A stretch of DNA of 64,000 nt from Arthrobacter sp. MA-N2. GTDB taxonomy: Bacteria; Actinomycetota; Actinomycetes; Actinomycetales; Micrococcaceae. The stretch is taken from positions 1,902,696 through 1,966,695 of the forward strand of contig NZ_KI912155.1 of the NCBI RefSeq assembly GCF_000517125.1, given 5' to 3'. Below the pieces are notes generated by a model. The model worked only from the letters and a program-made list of their open reading frames with translations. It made no database searches and was not told where the DNA came from. The position numbers were made by a program, and so were the translations under genes. This document shows positions 13,102-22,829 of this stretch, in pieces. Every line of letters begins with the position of its first letter. The first letter of the stretch is position 1.

Positions 13102-13954
13102 AGGGCAACGGTGGAAGTTCCCAGATGACGGGATCTGCGCCTTGCTTGCGAAGCAACGCGTTGGCTCGGCTGAACGGGCGTGATCCGAAGAAGCCCCGGG
13201 ATGCCGACAAGGGGCTGGGATGCGCGGAGGTGATCGCGGGGGCGCCGTCAAGCAGCGGTTGCACCGCTTCGGCGTCCTTGCCCCACAAGATCGCGACGAG
13301 CGGACTCTGTTGCCCGGCAGTTGTGCGGCGCCGGGCGACGGCGGCGACTGCCGCCGTCGTAATCGCCTCCCAACCTTTGCCCCGGTGCGATCCGGCCGCA
13401 CCGGCAGCAACGCTCAGGACCCTGTTCAGCAGGAGTACTCCCTGGCCGGTCCAGGCTGAAAGATCGCCGTGGACCCGTGGCGGCAGGCCGAGATCGGACT
13501 CCATTTCCCGGTAGATGTTCGCGAGGCTTCGCGGGATGGGCCGGACGTGCCCCGCTACCGCGAACGAGAGCCCGACGGCGTGTCCCGGCGTCGGGTAGGG
13601 GTCCTGGCCCAGGATCAACACCTTGACGTCGGCCAGCGGCAGCCGGAAGGCGCGGAGGATGTTCGACGCCGCAGGCAGCACGTGGGTTCCTCGGGCGGCC
13701 TCGCCCGCCACGAAGCTCAGCACCGAACGCAATTCGTTTTCGACGCCGGACAGCGCTTCAGCCCAGTCCGGGGCCATCAAATCTTCCAGGGCTTTTCCCG
13801 GGAGTGATCCGAAATCGGGGGAGTGATCCTCTGCTTCAAGTTCAAACAACGCTTCTTCGCCTGACACCAAGCCATTGTCGCTGTCTTGGAGCTCCAGGGG
13901 AAAGCGACTCGGCCGGAAAGTCGTCCTCCGGGAAGGCGGCGGGGCAAACGACAT
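13100..13954 (-). CDS. ung: Uracil-DNA glycosylase, family 1
   Basis: 284 residues from ATG 13954; an upstream in-frame ATG at 13990 would add 12 residues, and neither start has a good SD. Catalytic motifs are intact: [17 protein letters not shown] (water-activating Asp) and [15 protein letters not shown] (DNA-intercalation loop). It removes uracil from DNA to start base-excision repair. The roughly 60-residue N-terminal extension is longer than in the usual ~225-residue enzymes. Divergent from the DUF3263 gene. Confidence 0.95.
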   Translation of the reverse strand: MSFAPPPSRRTTFRPSRFPLELQDSDNGLVSGEEALFELEAEDHSPDFGSLPGKALEDLMAPDWAEALSGVENELRSVLSFVAGEAARGTHVLPAASNILRAFRLPLADVKVLILGQDPYPTPGHAVGLSFAVAGHVRPIPRSLANIYREMESDLGLPPRVHGDLSAWTGQGVLLLNRVLSVAAGAAGSHRGKGWEAITTAAVAAVARRRTTAGQQSPLVAILWGKDAEAVQPLLDGAPAITSAHPSPLSASRGFFGSRPFSRANALLRKQGADPVIWELPPLP

Positions 13955-14020
13955 CGGTGTTATTCGCCCGTTACCATTGGCAGGGGACATTTTTCAGTCA
14001 ATGCGTCGAAGGAGTGTGTC

Positions 14021-14356
14021 GTGGCAGAACCCGCACGGGAACCCATGGCGTCCGAAGCAACTGGATTGGTGCTGGAAGACCTGTCCACCGGGCTCCGAAG
14101 TGACTCGCCGCTAGGCGAGCGTGAGCAGCAGATGCTCGCTTTGGAAAGGCAATGGTGGAAGTACGCCGGAGCCAAGGAGCAGGCCGTCAGGGAGCTCTTC
14201 GATCTTTCTGCCACCCATTACTACCAGCTCCTCAACGCCCTCATCGATACCGAGGAAGCTCTGGCACACGATCCTATGCTGGTCAAGAGATTGCGTAGAC
14301 TACGTATGTCACGTCAGAGGGCCCGCACAGCGCGCCGTCTCGGTTCTGACGCGTAA
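14021..14356 (+). CDS. DUF3263 domain protein
   Basis: 111 residues from GTG 14021, with GAAGGAG at 14008-14014 as the SD; longer in-frame starts have no such signal. The core L-G-E-R-E-Q-Q-M-L-A-L-E-R-Q-W-W-K-Y-A-G..K-E-Q-A-V-R-E-L-F-D-L-S-A-T-H-Y-Y-Q-L-L-N-A-L-I-D is the DUF3263 signature, an actinobacterial helix-turn-helix-like domain, followed by an Arg-rich tail. It is commonly found next to a LytR_C protein, as here. DNA binding is likely but unproven. Confidence 0.9.
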   Translation: MAEPAREPMASEATGLVLEDLSTGLRSDSPLGEREQQMLALERQWWKYAGAKEQAVRELFDLSATHYYQLLNALIDTEEALAHDPMLVKRLRRLRMSRQRARTARRLGSDA

Positions 14357-14405
14357 GGCACCCGCTGATCCCCCAGCAAGCAAGCAGCAAGGACAAGGCT
14401 TCACC

Positions 14406-15011
14406 ATGACCAAATTTGCCCGGGATGAATTCGACCGCGTCCCGCAGAGCTCATCTCGCCAGGGTGTCCACCGGCTCGTCGCCTCCGCGTCCCGCCCGGC
14501 ACTGTGGCCGGTCCTGCTTCTGGGCGGTATTGCGCTGGCCGTAGGCCTCGTCGCTTTCCTGATCCTTCCAAAGCTCGGATTCACTTCGACGACCACGCCG
14601 CAAGCAGTTGTCACCGCGGTCGTCCCTCAACCGAGCGCCGCGGCGACGGCTCCCGTCAGCAGCCCGGCACCGGCATCCAGTCAGCCGAGCCCCAGCGACA
14701 CCCCGTCCAGTGCTCCGACGCCCACGACCGCGCCGTTGGACAAGACCGCCGCCGTCGCGGTCTACAACGGAACCACCACGGGGGGCCTGGCCGCTCGGGT
14801 TGCCGGGGTGGTGCAAGGCGGGGGCTGGCCGTTGTCTACGATCGCAAACTGGGGCGGCATGCCCCAGCAGACCTCTTCGGTCTTCTACAAAGGGCCGGCT
14901 CAGAAAGGCAACGCCGAGGCGCTCGGCAAACTGCTGGGCATCGCAAACCTCGTGGACAGCGCCGAATTCCAACAGCCCGTGGTCGTCATCCTGGGCCCAG
15001 GCTACAAGTAG
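14406..15011 (+). CDS. Membrane-anchored LytR C-terminal-domain protein
   Basis: 201 residues from ATG 14406. Layout: cytoplasmic N-terminus, one membrane segment (residues ~33-57, W-P-V-L-L-L-G-G-I-A-L-A), a long Ser/Pro/Ala/Thr-rich extracytoplasmic linker, then a LytR_C domain beginning V-A-V-Y-N-G-T-T-T-G-G-L-A-A-R-V and ending V-V-V-I-L-G-P-G-Y. There is no LCP catalytic domain, so it is not itself a wall ligase. It forms a likely two-gene unit with the DUF3263 gene 49 bases upstream. A role at the cell envelope is inferred from topology. Confidence 0.88.
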   Translation: MTKFARDEFDRVPQSSSRQGVHRLVASASRPALWPVLLLGGIALAVGLVAFLILPKLGFTSTTTPQAVVTAVVPQPSAAATAPVSSPAPASSQPSPSDTPSSAPTPTTAPLDKTAAVAVYNGTTTGGLAARVAGVVQGGGWPLSTIANWGGMPQQTSSVFYKGPAQKGNAEALGKLLGIANLVDSAEFQQPVVVILGPGYK

Positions 15012-15150
15012 CAACTCGGTTACGCCTCAATAACATTGCGGCCACCCATACCCAGGGTTGCGCTTCTGCAACGTGACTGTGGTTACAGTAGTTGTGAGCT
15101 GGCCCGGAGATCCCGGAAGCCGGCCACTGCTAGTTGAAAGTGTGGGGATC

Positions 15151-15354
15151 ATGGCTTTGGGAACCGTCAAATGGTTCAATGCCGAAAAGGGCTACGGATT
15201 CATCACTGTGGATGAGTCCGGTGACGACGTCTTTGTGCATTGGTCCGCTATCCAGATGGATGGCTTCCGTGCGCTCGAAGAAGGACAACGGGTCGACTTC
15301 GAACTCGGCGAGGGCCAGAAGGGCCCCCAGGCAGAAAGCGTGCGGCTTATCTAG
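15151..15354 (+). CDS. Cold-shock protein (CspA family)
   Basis: 67 residues from ATG 15151, normal CspA size; in-frame upstream codons do not fit the family. The RNP1 motif K-G-Y-G-F-I and RNP2-like motif D-V-F-V-H-W-S-A-I are intact, and it begins [10 protein letters not shown]. It is a single-stranded RNA/DNA-binding chaperone. Its stop codon (15352-15354) shares one base with the GTG start of the following lipoprotein gene, giving probable translational coupling between functionally unrelated genes. Confidence 0.96.
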   Translation: MALGTVKWFNAEKGYGFITVDESGDDVFVHWSAIQMDGFRALEEGQRVDFELGEGQKGPQAESVRLI

Positions 15355-16700
15355 TGGGTATTGCGGCAACAAGGCTGTCCTGGCCCATTGGAGGGCGCCG
15401 GTCCCGAGTCATTTCGTTGGTATCGCCTCTTCTTGCAGGCTTTGCGGTCTTGGCCCTCGGGCTGTCCGGATGTTCCGCGTCCGTCGGCAATGCCAGGTTG
15501 AGCTCGGTTACTCCGAGCGGCGACGGGGTCCTGCGCATCGGGGTGATTCTGGACAATAGCGGCAGTTCCGCATTTCTCAATGAGTCTGAGCTGGCGGCCG
15601 CGAAGCTCGCCGTCAAACAAATCAACGACGCAGGCGGTTTCAAGGGCAGTCCCGTCGAATTGCTTCCGGCCTCGGGGGTGAGTGAAGGCAGCAGCGCGGC
15701 CGCTTTTAGTGCTGATACGGCGAGCCAGGCCAAGGCGTTGCTATCGGCGCACGCCGACGTCGTCGTCGGGCCCACGGACTCCAGCCATGCGCCCGCAGCC
15801 ATCGACGTACTGTCTCCCGCCCGGATTCCGCTCATTTCGCCAGCCAACACGGCCTCGGGACTCAGCAGCTACAAGAGTGGCGGCTTCTACTTCCGCACCT
15901 CGGCCGCTGACGCCGCCCAAGGCAGCGTCCTGGCGAAGCTTGCCCACGACGCCGGCGCCAAGCGGATTTCCGTCCTCCACGAAGCCGGGGACTACGGTAC
16001 GCGGGTCTCCGGAGCGGTCGTGGACGCGGCCCGCAGCCTCGGCATGGAAGCCGTGTCCAACGCGGAATTCACGGCAGGGAAAGCAGCTCCCGCCGCGGCG
16101 AGCATCAAGGCCGGGTCACCGGACGCCGTCGTCGTGGTTGCCCGTGATGGTGCCCCCGGCGCGCTGGCCGAGCTCGTGAACGCGGGCCTGGGCGGTAAGC
16201 AGCTGATCTTGAGTGACGGGGCCATCCGTCAATACGGAACCACGCTCGGTGCCGGTGGCCTCGACGGTGCGCGCGGAATTCTTCCCGGCGTCTTTCCGAG
16301 CGTTGAGTTCCAGTCCGGATTGACGGGCATCGATCCCAATCTCAAGGACACGACGTACGCTGCCGAAACGTTCGACGCCGTCACTCTCGCGGCGCTTGCC
16401 GCTGCAGCCGCGAACGACGACGCCGGGGGCTCGATCGCGGCGTGGCTCACCACTGTGTCCGGCGGGGTGCGTCCGACGTCGGGCGATGCGGCCTCGAAAG
16501 AACGCACATCCTGTGCGTCATATAAGGATTGCGTCGAGGTGTTGAAGGGGGCAAAGCTCCCGGATTACGACGGCGAGTCCGGCGCCATCGGATTCGACGC
16601 CAATGGGGACGTCACCTCGTCCAACTACATGGTCTTCACCTACGGCGCAGACAACACTGCGCGGGTGAGTGGCAAGGAGACGGCATCCCGGACGCCGTGA
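15354..16700 (+). CDS. ABC-type branched-chain amino-acid-like substrate-binding lipoprotein
   Basis: 448 residues from GTG 15354. A signal peptide with lipobox L-G-L-S-G-C places it on the outer face of the membrane. The mature part is a Periplasmic-binding-protein type 1 (Peripla_BP_6) fold: L-R-I-G-V-I-L-D-N-S-G at the first strand, then V-V-V-G-P-T-D-S-S-H-A-P-A-A-I and I-S-P-A-N-T-A-S. No permease or ATPase gene is adjacent, so it may be an orphan receptor or work with a distant LIV-type transporter. The ligand is not deducible. Confidence 0.85.
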   Translation: MGIAATRLSWPIGGRRSRVISLVSPLLAGFAVLALGLSGCSASVGNARLSSVTPSGDGVLRIGVILDNSGSSAFLNESELAAAKLAVKQINDAGGFKGSPVELLPASGVSEGSSAAAFSADTASQAKALLSAHADVVVGPTDSSHAPAAIDVLSPARIPLISPANTASGLSSYKSGGFYFRTSAADAAQGSVLAKLAHDAGAKRISVLHEAGDYGTRVSGAVVDAARSLGMEAVSNAEFTAGKAAPAAASIKAGSPDAVVVVARDGAPGALAELVNAGLGGKQLILSDGAIRQYGTTLGAGGLDGARGILPGVFPSVEFQSGLTGIDPNLKDTTYAAETFDAVTLAALAAAAANDDAGGSIAAWLTTVSGGVRPTSGDAASKERTSCASYKDCVEVLKGAKLPDYDGESGAIGFDANGDVTSSNYMVFTYGADNTARVSGKETASRTP

Positions 16701-16757
16701 TGGGCTGTGCCCATAGCGAACTACCGTGGCGTGGCGAGGCGTTTCCAGCCCTCGCTG

Positions 16758-16784
16758 CTTGCACTCTCCTCAGGTGAGTGCTAA
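16758..16784. promoter_or_regulatory. CIRCE operator 1 (HrcA site), upstream of groEL
   Basis: CTTGCACTC (16758-16766), nine-base spacer, GAGTGCTAA (16776-16784). The right arm is a perfect CIRCE half and the left arm matches 7 of 9. CIRCE is the heat-shock operator bound by HrcA. Confidence 0.85.
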
Positions 16785-16791
16785 TTATTGA

Positions 16792-16818
16792 TTAGCACTC
16801 TCAAGCATTGACTGCTAA
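16792..16818. promoter_or_regulatory. CIRCE operator 2 (HrcA site), upstream of groEL
   Basis: TTAGCACTC (16792-16800), nine-base spacer, GACTGCTAA (16810-16818). The left arm is perfect and the right arm has one mismatch. It lies seven bases after CIRCE 1, so the two inner perfect half-sites also face each other. Confidence 0.9.
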
Positions 16819-16956
16819 TTCTCCGTATGGCCCCGGCCGTATGGGTGCTGGTGGCCTTGCTTGGGGATCAAAGAACACCTTGCTGGGGTGAGATCCGGAG
16901 CAGGCGGCGTACAGAGGCCGAATGTGAAGGATCGTCCGTCGCGGGCACCGCAGTGA

Positions 16957-18627
<1,671 letters not shown>

Positions 18628-18657
18628 GCCCCCGCGCTGACTCACTAGTCACAAGCA

Positions 18658-18700
18658 CGACGACGGTTCCCGCCTCAGGTGGGGGCCGTCGTCGCCGTTT
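18658..18700 (+). terminator. Terminator after groEL
   Basis: CGACGACGG (18658-18666) pairs with CCGTCGTCG (18686-18694), with an inner CCCGCC/GGTGGG stem, followed by CCGTTT. It lies 30 bases after the groEL stop. Confidence 0.8.
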
Positions 18701-18703
18701 AAC

Positions 18704-18822
18704 GACGCTCGCTCAGGTTTGGTGGGTTTCCCGCCGGCGCTCGCTCAGGTTTGGTGGGTTTCCCGGCGACGCTCGCTCACGTTTGGTGGGTTTCCCGCCG
18801 GCGCTCGCTCAGGTTTGGTGGA
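18704..18822. repeat. 32-bp tandem repeat, four units
   Basis: The core GCTCGCTCAGGTTTGGTGGG recurs with a strict 32-bp period, starting at 18707, 18739, 18771 and 18803; the last copy is truncated. Units differ at a few positions. An inverted copy of the GACGCTCGCTCAC head appears at 18882-18894. The block fills the groEL-RNase H intergenic region and encodes nothing I recognise. Confidence 0.9.
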
Positions 18823-18943
18823 GGAGGGCTTTGGGTTTGGGCCCCATATCCGCAGGAGGGTTTGAAATTTTCGCCGCATAAGTGAGCGAGCGTCCTTCGG
18901 GGGATGTGATGGGGTGTCGGGGTGGTCTGGCAGGATGGAAACC

Positions 18944-20005
18944 ATGACGATTATTGCTGCCGCCGACGGTTCTGCCCTCGGCAATCCCGGGCCTGCTGGT
19001 TGGGCTTGGTATGTGAACGACTCTTGCTGGAGGGCCGGCGGATGGCCGCACGGAACCAACAACCAAGGCGAGCTGATGGCGGTGCTGGACCTTTTCCGGT
19101 CCACGGCGCATATTCCCGATGAAGAGCTGAAGATTCTCTGCGACAGCCAGTACGTCATCAACTGCATCACTAAGTGGATGCCAGGATGGAAGCGGAAGGG
19201 CTGGCGAAAAGCCGACGGAAAGCCCGTCTTGAATGTCGATCTGCTGAAAGACATCGACCAGGCCATCATCGGCCGAAAGTATACGTTCGAGTGGGTCAAA
19301 GGCCACGCAGGCCACGAGCTCAACGAGGCCGCCGACGAGCGCGCCCGGGCCGTTGCGAGTGCGTACCAACAAGGCATAACAGTCGCCCCTGGCGGACCCG
19401 GTTATCCAGGCGCCGTCGAAGCGCCAAGGGCTTCCCCATCCCGCACAGTTAGGGCGGAAGTGCCCTCCCTCTTCGACGATCCCCACGACGACGCTGATGC
19501 CGCTGAGGACGGTGAGGACCTCACCTTATTCGGCAGTCAGGACCTTTCCAACGTTTCGGCGTTGGGCACCGGGCCGGAGCCGTTCACAGAGCGCGAAGCC
19601 TTCATCGAGCCTACTTTGTTCGCCGGGGACGACGAGGTCGGAGCCCTTGCCCGGAGTGGTGGAAGCTCGGACGAGGACACGGTGGTTCGCCTCGAAAGAG
19701 AGCTCCTGAGGCCCGACGTCAGGGGGGACCTCGGGCGAACAGGGATCTTGCTTCACCCAGACTTTACCGAGATCGGCAGCACCGGACGCGTTTGGTCCCG
19801 CGACGAACTCATGATGGCGTTGGAGGATAATCCGGGGGAAACCGCGGAGGCAGAGGTCATTTCCGTAGACCGTATCTGCAGCAACACCATCCTGCTGAGT
19901 TACAGAAGTTATGGGCGGGCAGGATCCGCCGTGCGGAGTTCGATTTGGTTGCTCGACGACGGCCGATGGCGCTTACGCTTCCACCAGTCGACGCCGGAGA
20001 AGTAG
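18944..20005 (+). CDS. Ribonuclease H-like protein fused to a DUF4440 (NTF2-like) domain
   Basis: 353 residues from ATG 18944; ATG 18935 is an alternative. Residues ~1-145 are an RNase HI domain with all four catalytic acids visible: D8 (A-D-G-S-A-L-G-N-P-G), E43 (N-N-Q-G-E-L-M-A), D67 (L-C-D-S-Q) and D131, plus the K-G-H-A-G-H loop. A ~95-residue acidic linker leads to a C-terminal domain (~245-350, R-L-E-R-E-L-L..D-F-T-E-I-G-S-T-G-R-V-W..W-R-L-R-F-H-Q) of the DUF4440/NTF2-like type. The first half should cleave RNA in RNA-DNA hybrids; the tail's role is unknown. Confidence 0.85.
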   Translation: MTIIAAADGSALGNPGPAGWAWYVNDSCWRAGGWPHGTNNQGELMAVLDLFRSTAHIPDEELKILCDSQYVINCITKWMPGWKRKGWRKADGKPVLNVDLLKDIDQAIIGRKYTFEWVKGHAGHELNEAADERARAVASAYQQGITVAPGGPGYPGAVEAPRASPSRTVRAEVPSLFDDPHDDADAAEDGEDLTLFGSQDLSNVSALGTGPEPFTEREAFIEPTLFAGDDEVGALARSGGSSDEDTVVRLERELLRPDVRGDLGRTGILLHPDFTEIGSTGRVWSRDELMMALEDNPGETAEAEVISVDRICSNTILLSYRSYGRAGSAVRSSIWLLDDGRWRLRFHQSTPEK

Positions 20006-20103
20006 GGACGCGGAAGCAGAAACGGACGCTGGCGGGCAAGATGGATCCGGCGGGAAGCCGATGCGCCCCCCGCCGGAATCCCTCACCTACTTGCTGGGTA
20101 CGT

Positions 20104-20394
20104 CTAGTAGCTGAACCGCTGGGTGTTGCCCTGTTCGGTTTGCAGGTAGCTTGCCGCTGCGGAAGACAGGGCCAGGTTGATGGATGCAAGCGAGGCTTCC
20201 ACCTTGTTCTGGGTCAACGTCCATTCCGAGACGAGGGCCTGGAAATTGTTGGCCGCTGATCCCTTCCACGTGGCTTGGAGTTCGTCCAAACCACATTTCA
20301 TCGCCTGAACGTCGGCGCTGATCCGGTCCACGGTGGCTTTGACGTTGGCGGACTTGATCTGGAGCAGTTCGGTATCGACGGAAATAACGCTCAT
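20104..20394 (-). CDS. WXG100-family protein (EsxA-like)
   Basis: 96 residues, typical length. Helical throughout, with a W-K-G turn in L-Q-A-T-W-K-G-S-A-A-N-N-F-Q near the middle, the family hallmark. Such proteins are substrates of ESX/type VII secretion and act as helical-hairpin dimers. No ESX ATPase, membrane component or second WXG100 gene is present nearby, so it appears orphaned here. It is convergent with the RNase H fusion. Confidence 0.87.
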   Translation of the reverse strand: MSVISVDTELLQIKSANVKATVDRISADVQAMKCGLDELQATWKGSAANNFQALVSEWTLTQNKVEASLASINLALSSAAASYLQTEQGNTQRFSY

Positions 20395-20541
20395 GGGGCG
20401 TTGCCTTTCAACTGAAGGTGTCCCGCGGGTGCGGCTGGCTTGTGGTCCACACGACGAGCCTAGGAGCCGGCAAACGTCCCCAGCCAGAGGCGAACCCGGC
20501 TATGTGGATAACTTCCGGCCACGCCGCCACCCCGCCGGGCG

Positions 20542-22035
20542 CTAGTCGGAGACGTCCGCCTCAGCAACGCCATCGGCTATGCTCGCGTCTTCAGGTATCG
20601 CGGAGATGGCGTCCTGGAAGGGGAGGCTGACCACTAGCGTGGCCCCGCCGCCGTCGGTCTCTTCGACCCTGACGGTACCGCCATGGGACCCTACGATCGC
20701 TGCCACAATGGCCAGTCCAAGGCCGCTGCCGCCGGTCTCCCGGGTGCGCGAGGTATCCGCCCTGTAGAAGCGCTCGAAAATCCGGGGCAGCTCCTCGGCG
20801 GGAATACCGCTGCCGTGGTCCCGCACTTCAAGGACGGAGAACATGCCGGAGGGAGTGTTCCGAACCCCGACGGCGAGCTCAATCGGTGATCCTTCAGGGG
20901 TGTAGCGCAAAGCGTTCCCCACCAGGTTCCCCAGGACTTGGCGCAGCTTGGCTTCGTCGCCCTGGACCGGTGCAGGCGCCGCCGCCCCGCCGTCGAGTCC
21001 TGTCAGGGAAATCTTGCGCGCGCCTGAGGTTGCGAGGGAGTCGACGACGGCGTCGTTCGCCAGGAGGTGCAAGTCCACCGGTTTGAGCTGCAGGGGCCTT
21101 TGTTCATCGAGGCGCGCAAGCAAGAGCAGGTCTTCAACCATGGATCCCATGCGTTTGGCTTCGCTCTCGATCCTGCCCATCGCGGTACGCACGTCTTCGG
21201 GCGTGGCGAGGGCGCCGTGGCGGTAGAGCTCGGAGAAACCGCGGATGGTGACCAATGGGGTACGTAGTTCGTGGGAGGCATCGGCGGCAAATCGCCGCAT
21301 GCGCGCTTCGGAAGCTGCCCGTGCCGCGAAGGACGATTCGATGTGGGCGAGCATCGCGTTGAGCGAGCCACCCAGCCGGCCGACCTCGGTGACGGGGTTC
21401 TCGATGTCGACCCGGCGTGAGAGATCACCGGCGGCGATCGCGGCCGCCGTCTTCTCAACCCGGGTGAGGGGCCGGAATGAGCGTGCCACGGTCCAGGTGG
21501 CGATGAAGAACGCCAGCACCAGGGTCAGGAGGCCGACGCCCACCACCACGAGGGTGGCGTGTTCCATGACCTTGTCCACTGGGGATAAGGGCAGTCCCAC
21601 GATCACCACGGCGTTTTGGCCGGTCCGGTTGTCCACCACGTTGACGGCTACGACGCGCCAATCGCCCCCGGTTGTCCCGCCCACCTGGAAAGGCACGTAA
21701 TTCCTGTCCTTGGCTTCGGCTGGCGTGATGTTGGCGATATTGGGCCGGTCGCTCTTGCTGCCGCCGAAAACATACAGCGGATACCCCTGAGCGTAGAGCG
21801 TCAGGGAGTAGTCCGTGGGCACGGCCGGGTTGGGCTCAGACAGGTTGGCAAAAGATTGTTGCTGCTGGGCGAGCTGGACGGCGGCCTTGAGCTTGTCGTC
21901 CACCTGCCCTTGAAGGTAGCTCCTGACGAGCGTCAGCGTCCCGGCACCGGTGGCGGCCAAGGCAAGGAGCAGCAGTCCCATGATGATGGCGACCAGCTGC
22001 GACCTGAGGGACGCCGACTTCCAACGGTTAAACAA
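20542..22035 (-). CDS. Sensor histidine kinase of an OmpR-type two-component system
   Basis: 497 residues from TTG 22035, one base after the regulator's stop. Two membrane segments (~13-36 and ~158-183) flank an extracytoplasmic sensor loop of ~120 residues; then HAMP (~185-235), HisKA with phospho-acceptor H255 in D-A-S-H-E-L-R-T-P, and HATPase_c with N-L-V-G-N-A-L-R-Y-T, D-H-G-S-G-I and G-G-S-G-L-G-L-A-I. It resembles mycobacterial TcrY/TrcS-like kinases. Signal unknown. Co-transcribed with the upstream response regulator. Confidence 0.95.
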   Translation of the reverse strand: MFNRWKSASLRSQLVAIIMGLLLLALAATGAGTLTLVRSYLQGQVDDKLKAAVQLAQQQQSFANLSEPNPAVPTDYSLTLYAQGYPLYVFGGSKSDRPNIANITPAEAKDRNYVPFQVGGTTGGDWRVVAVNVVDNRTGQNAVVIVGLPLSPVDKVMEHATLVVVGVGLLTLVLAFFIATWTVARSFRPLTRVEKTAAAIAAGDLSRRVDIENPVTEVGRLGGSLNAMLAHIESSFAARAASEARMRRFAADASHELRTPLVTIRGFSELYRHGALATPEDVRTAMGRIESEAKRMGSMVEDLLLLARLDEQRPLQLKPVDLHLLANDAVVDSLATSGARKISLTGLDGGAAAPAPVQGDEAKLRQVLGNLVGNALRYTPEGSPIELAVGVRNTPSGMFSVLEVRDHGSGIPAEELPRIFERFYRADTSRTRETGGSGLGLAIVAAIVGSHGGTVRVEETDGGGATLVVSLPFQDAISAIPEDASIADGVAEADVSD

Positions 22036-22036
22036 G

Positions 22037-22756
22037 TCAGCGCTTCTCGGCCGTCCGCAGCACGTAACCGACGCCGCGCTTGGTCTGGATCAACGCAGCT
22101 GCATCGGGATCAATGTCCACCTTGCGCCGGAGGTAGGAGATGTAGGATTCTACGATCGAAGCGTCCCCGTTGAAGTCGTACTCCCAGACGTGGTCCAGGA
22201 TCTGCGCCTTGGAGAGCACCCGGTTGGGGTTCAGCATGAGGTAGCGCAGCAGTTTGAACTCGGTGGGTGAGAGCTCGATGATGGTGCCGCCTCGGCGGAC
22301 CTCGTGCGCGTCGTCGTCGAGTTCCAGATCGTCCACGCGGATGACGGCGTCGTCGTCTTCCATGGGCTGCGTGCGGCGCAACACAGCGCGGATCCGCGCC
22401 ACCACTTCATCCAGGCTGAAGGGCTTGGTGACGTAGTCGTCCCCGCCCACAGTCAGGCCGGTGACCTTGTCCTCGGTGTCGTCCTTGGCGGTCAGGAACA
22501 GGACGGGGAAGTGCTTCCCGGCAGCCCGGAGGCGGCGAGTGACGGTGAACCCGTCCATGTCCGGGAGCATGACGTCCAGGACCGCGAGGTCCGGGGCGTG
22601 GAGATCCGCGGCTGCGAGGGCTTCGCGGCCGTTCGACGCCGCAACGACCTCAAAGCCAGCAAAGCGCAGCGAGGTGGAGAGCAGCTCACGGATGTTGGGT
22701 TCGTCGTCGACGACGAGCAGCTTGGCTTCGGGGCCGTTCTTTTTCATACCATTCAT
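22037..22756 (-). CDS. OmpR/PhoB-family response regulator
   Basis: 239 residues. REC domain with acidic pocket D-D-E (17-19), phospho-acceptor D61 in V-L-D-V-M-L-P-D-M-D-G and the K-P-F switch; C-terminal winged helix with E-L-S-P-T-E-F-K-L-L-R-Y-L and Y-I-S-Y-L-R-R-K. First gene of the two-component operon, with the kinase one base downstream. ATGs at residues 1 and 4 are both possible starts. Targets cannot be inferred. Confidence 0.96.
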   Translation of the reverse strand: MNGMKKNGPEAKLLVVDDEPNIRELLSTSLRFAGFEVVAASNGREALAAADLHAPDLAVLDVMLPDMDGFTVTRRLRAAGKHFPVLFLTAKDDTEDKVTGLTVGGDDYVTKPFSLDEVVARIRAVLRRTQPMEDDDAVIRVDDLELDDDAHEVRRGGTIIELSPTEFKLLRYLMLNPNRVLSKAQILDHVWEYDFNGDASIVESYISYLRRKVDIDPDAAALIQTKRGVGYVLRTAEKR

Positions 22757-22829
22757 GATGCTCCCAGTTTCTGGGAGTTGACTGGATGCTTGTTGTGAGA
22801 ATTACCCAGGTGTCGTGGTTGCGTGGCTG

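Noticed and set aside
18704..18822. CRISPR array
   Set aside because: The 32-bp units abut one another without unique spacers and there are no cas genes.
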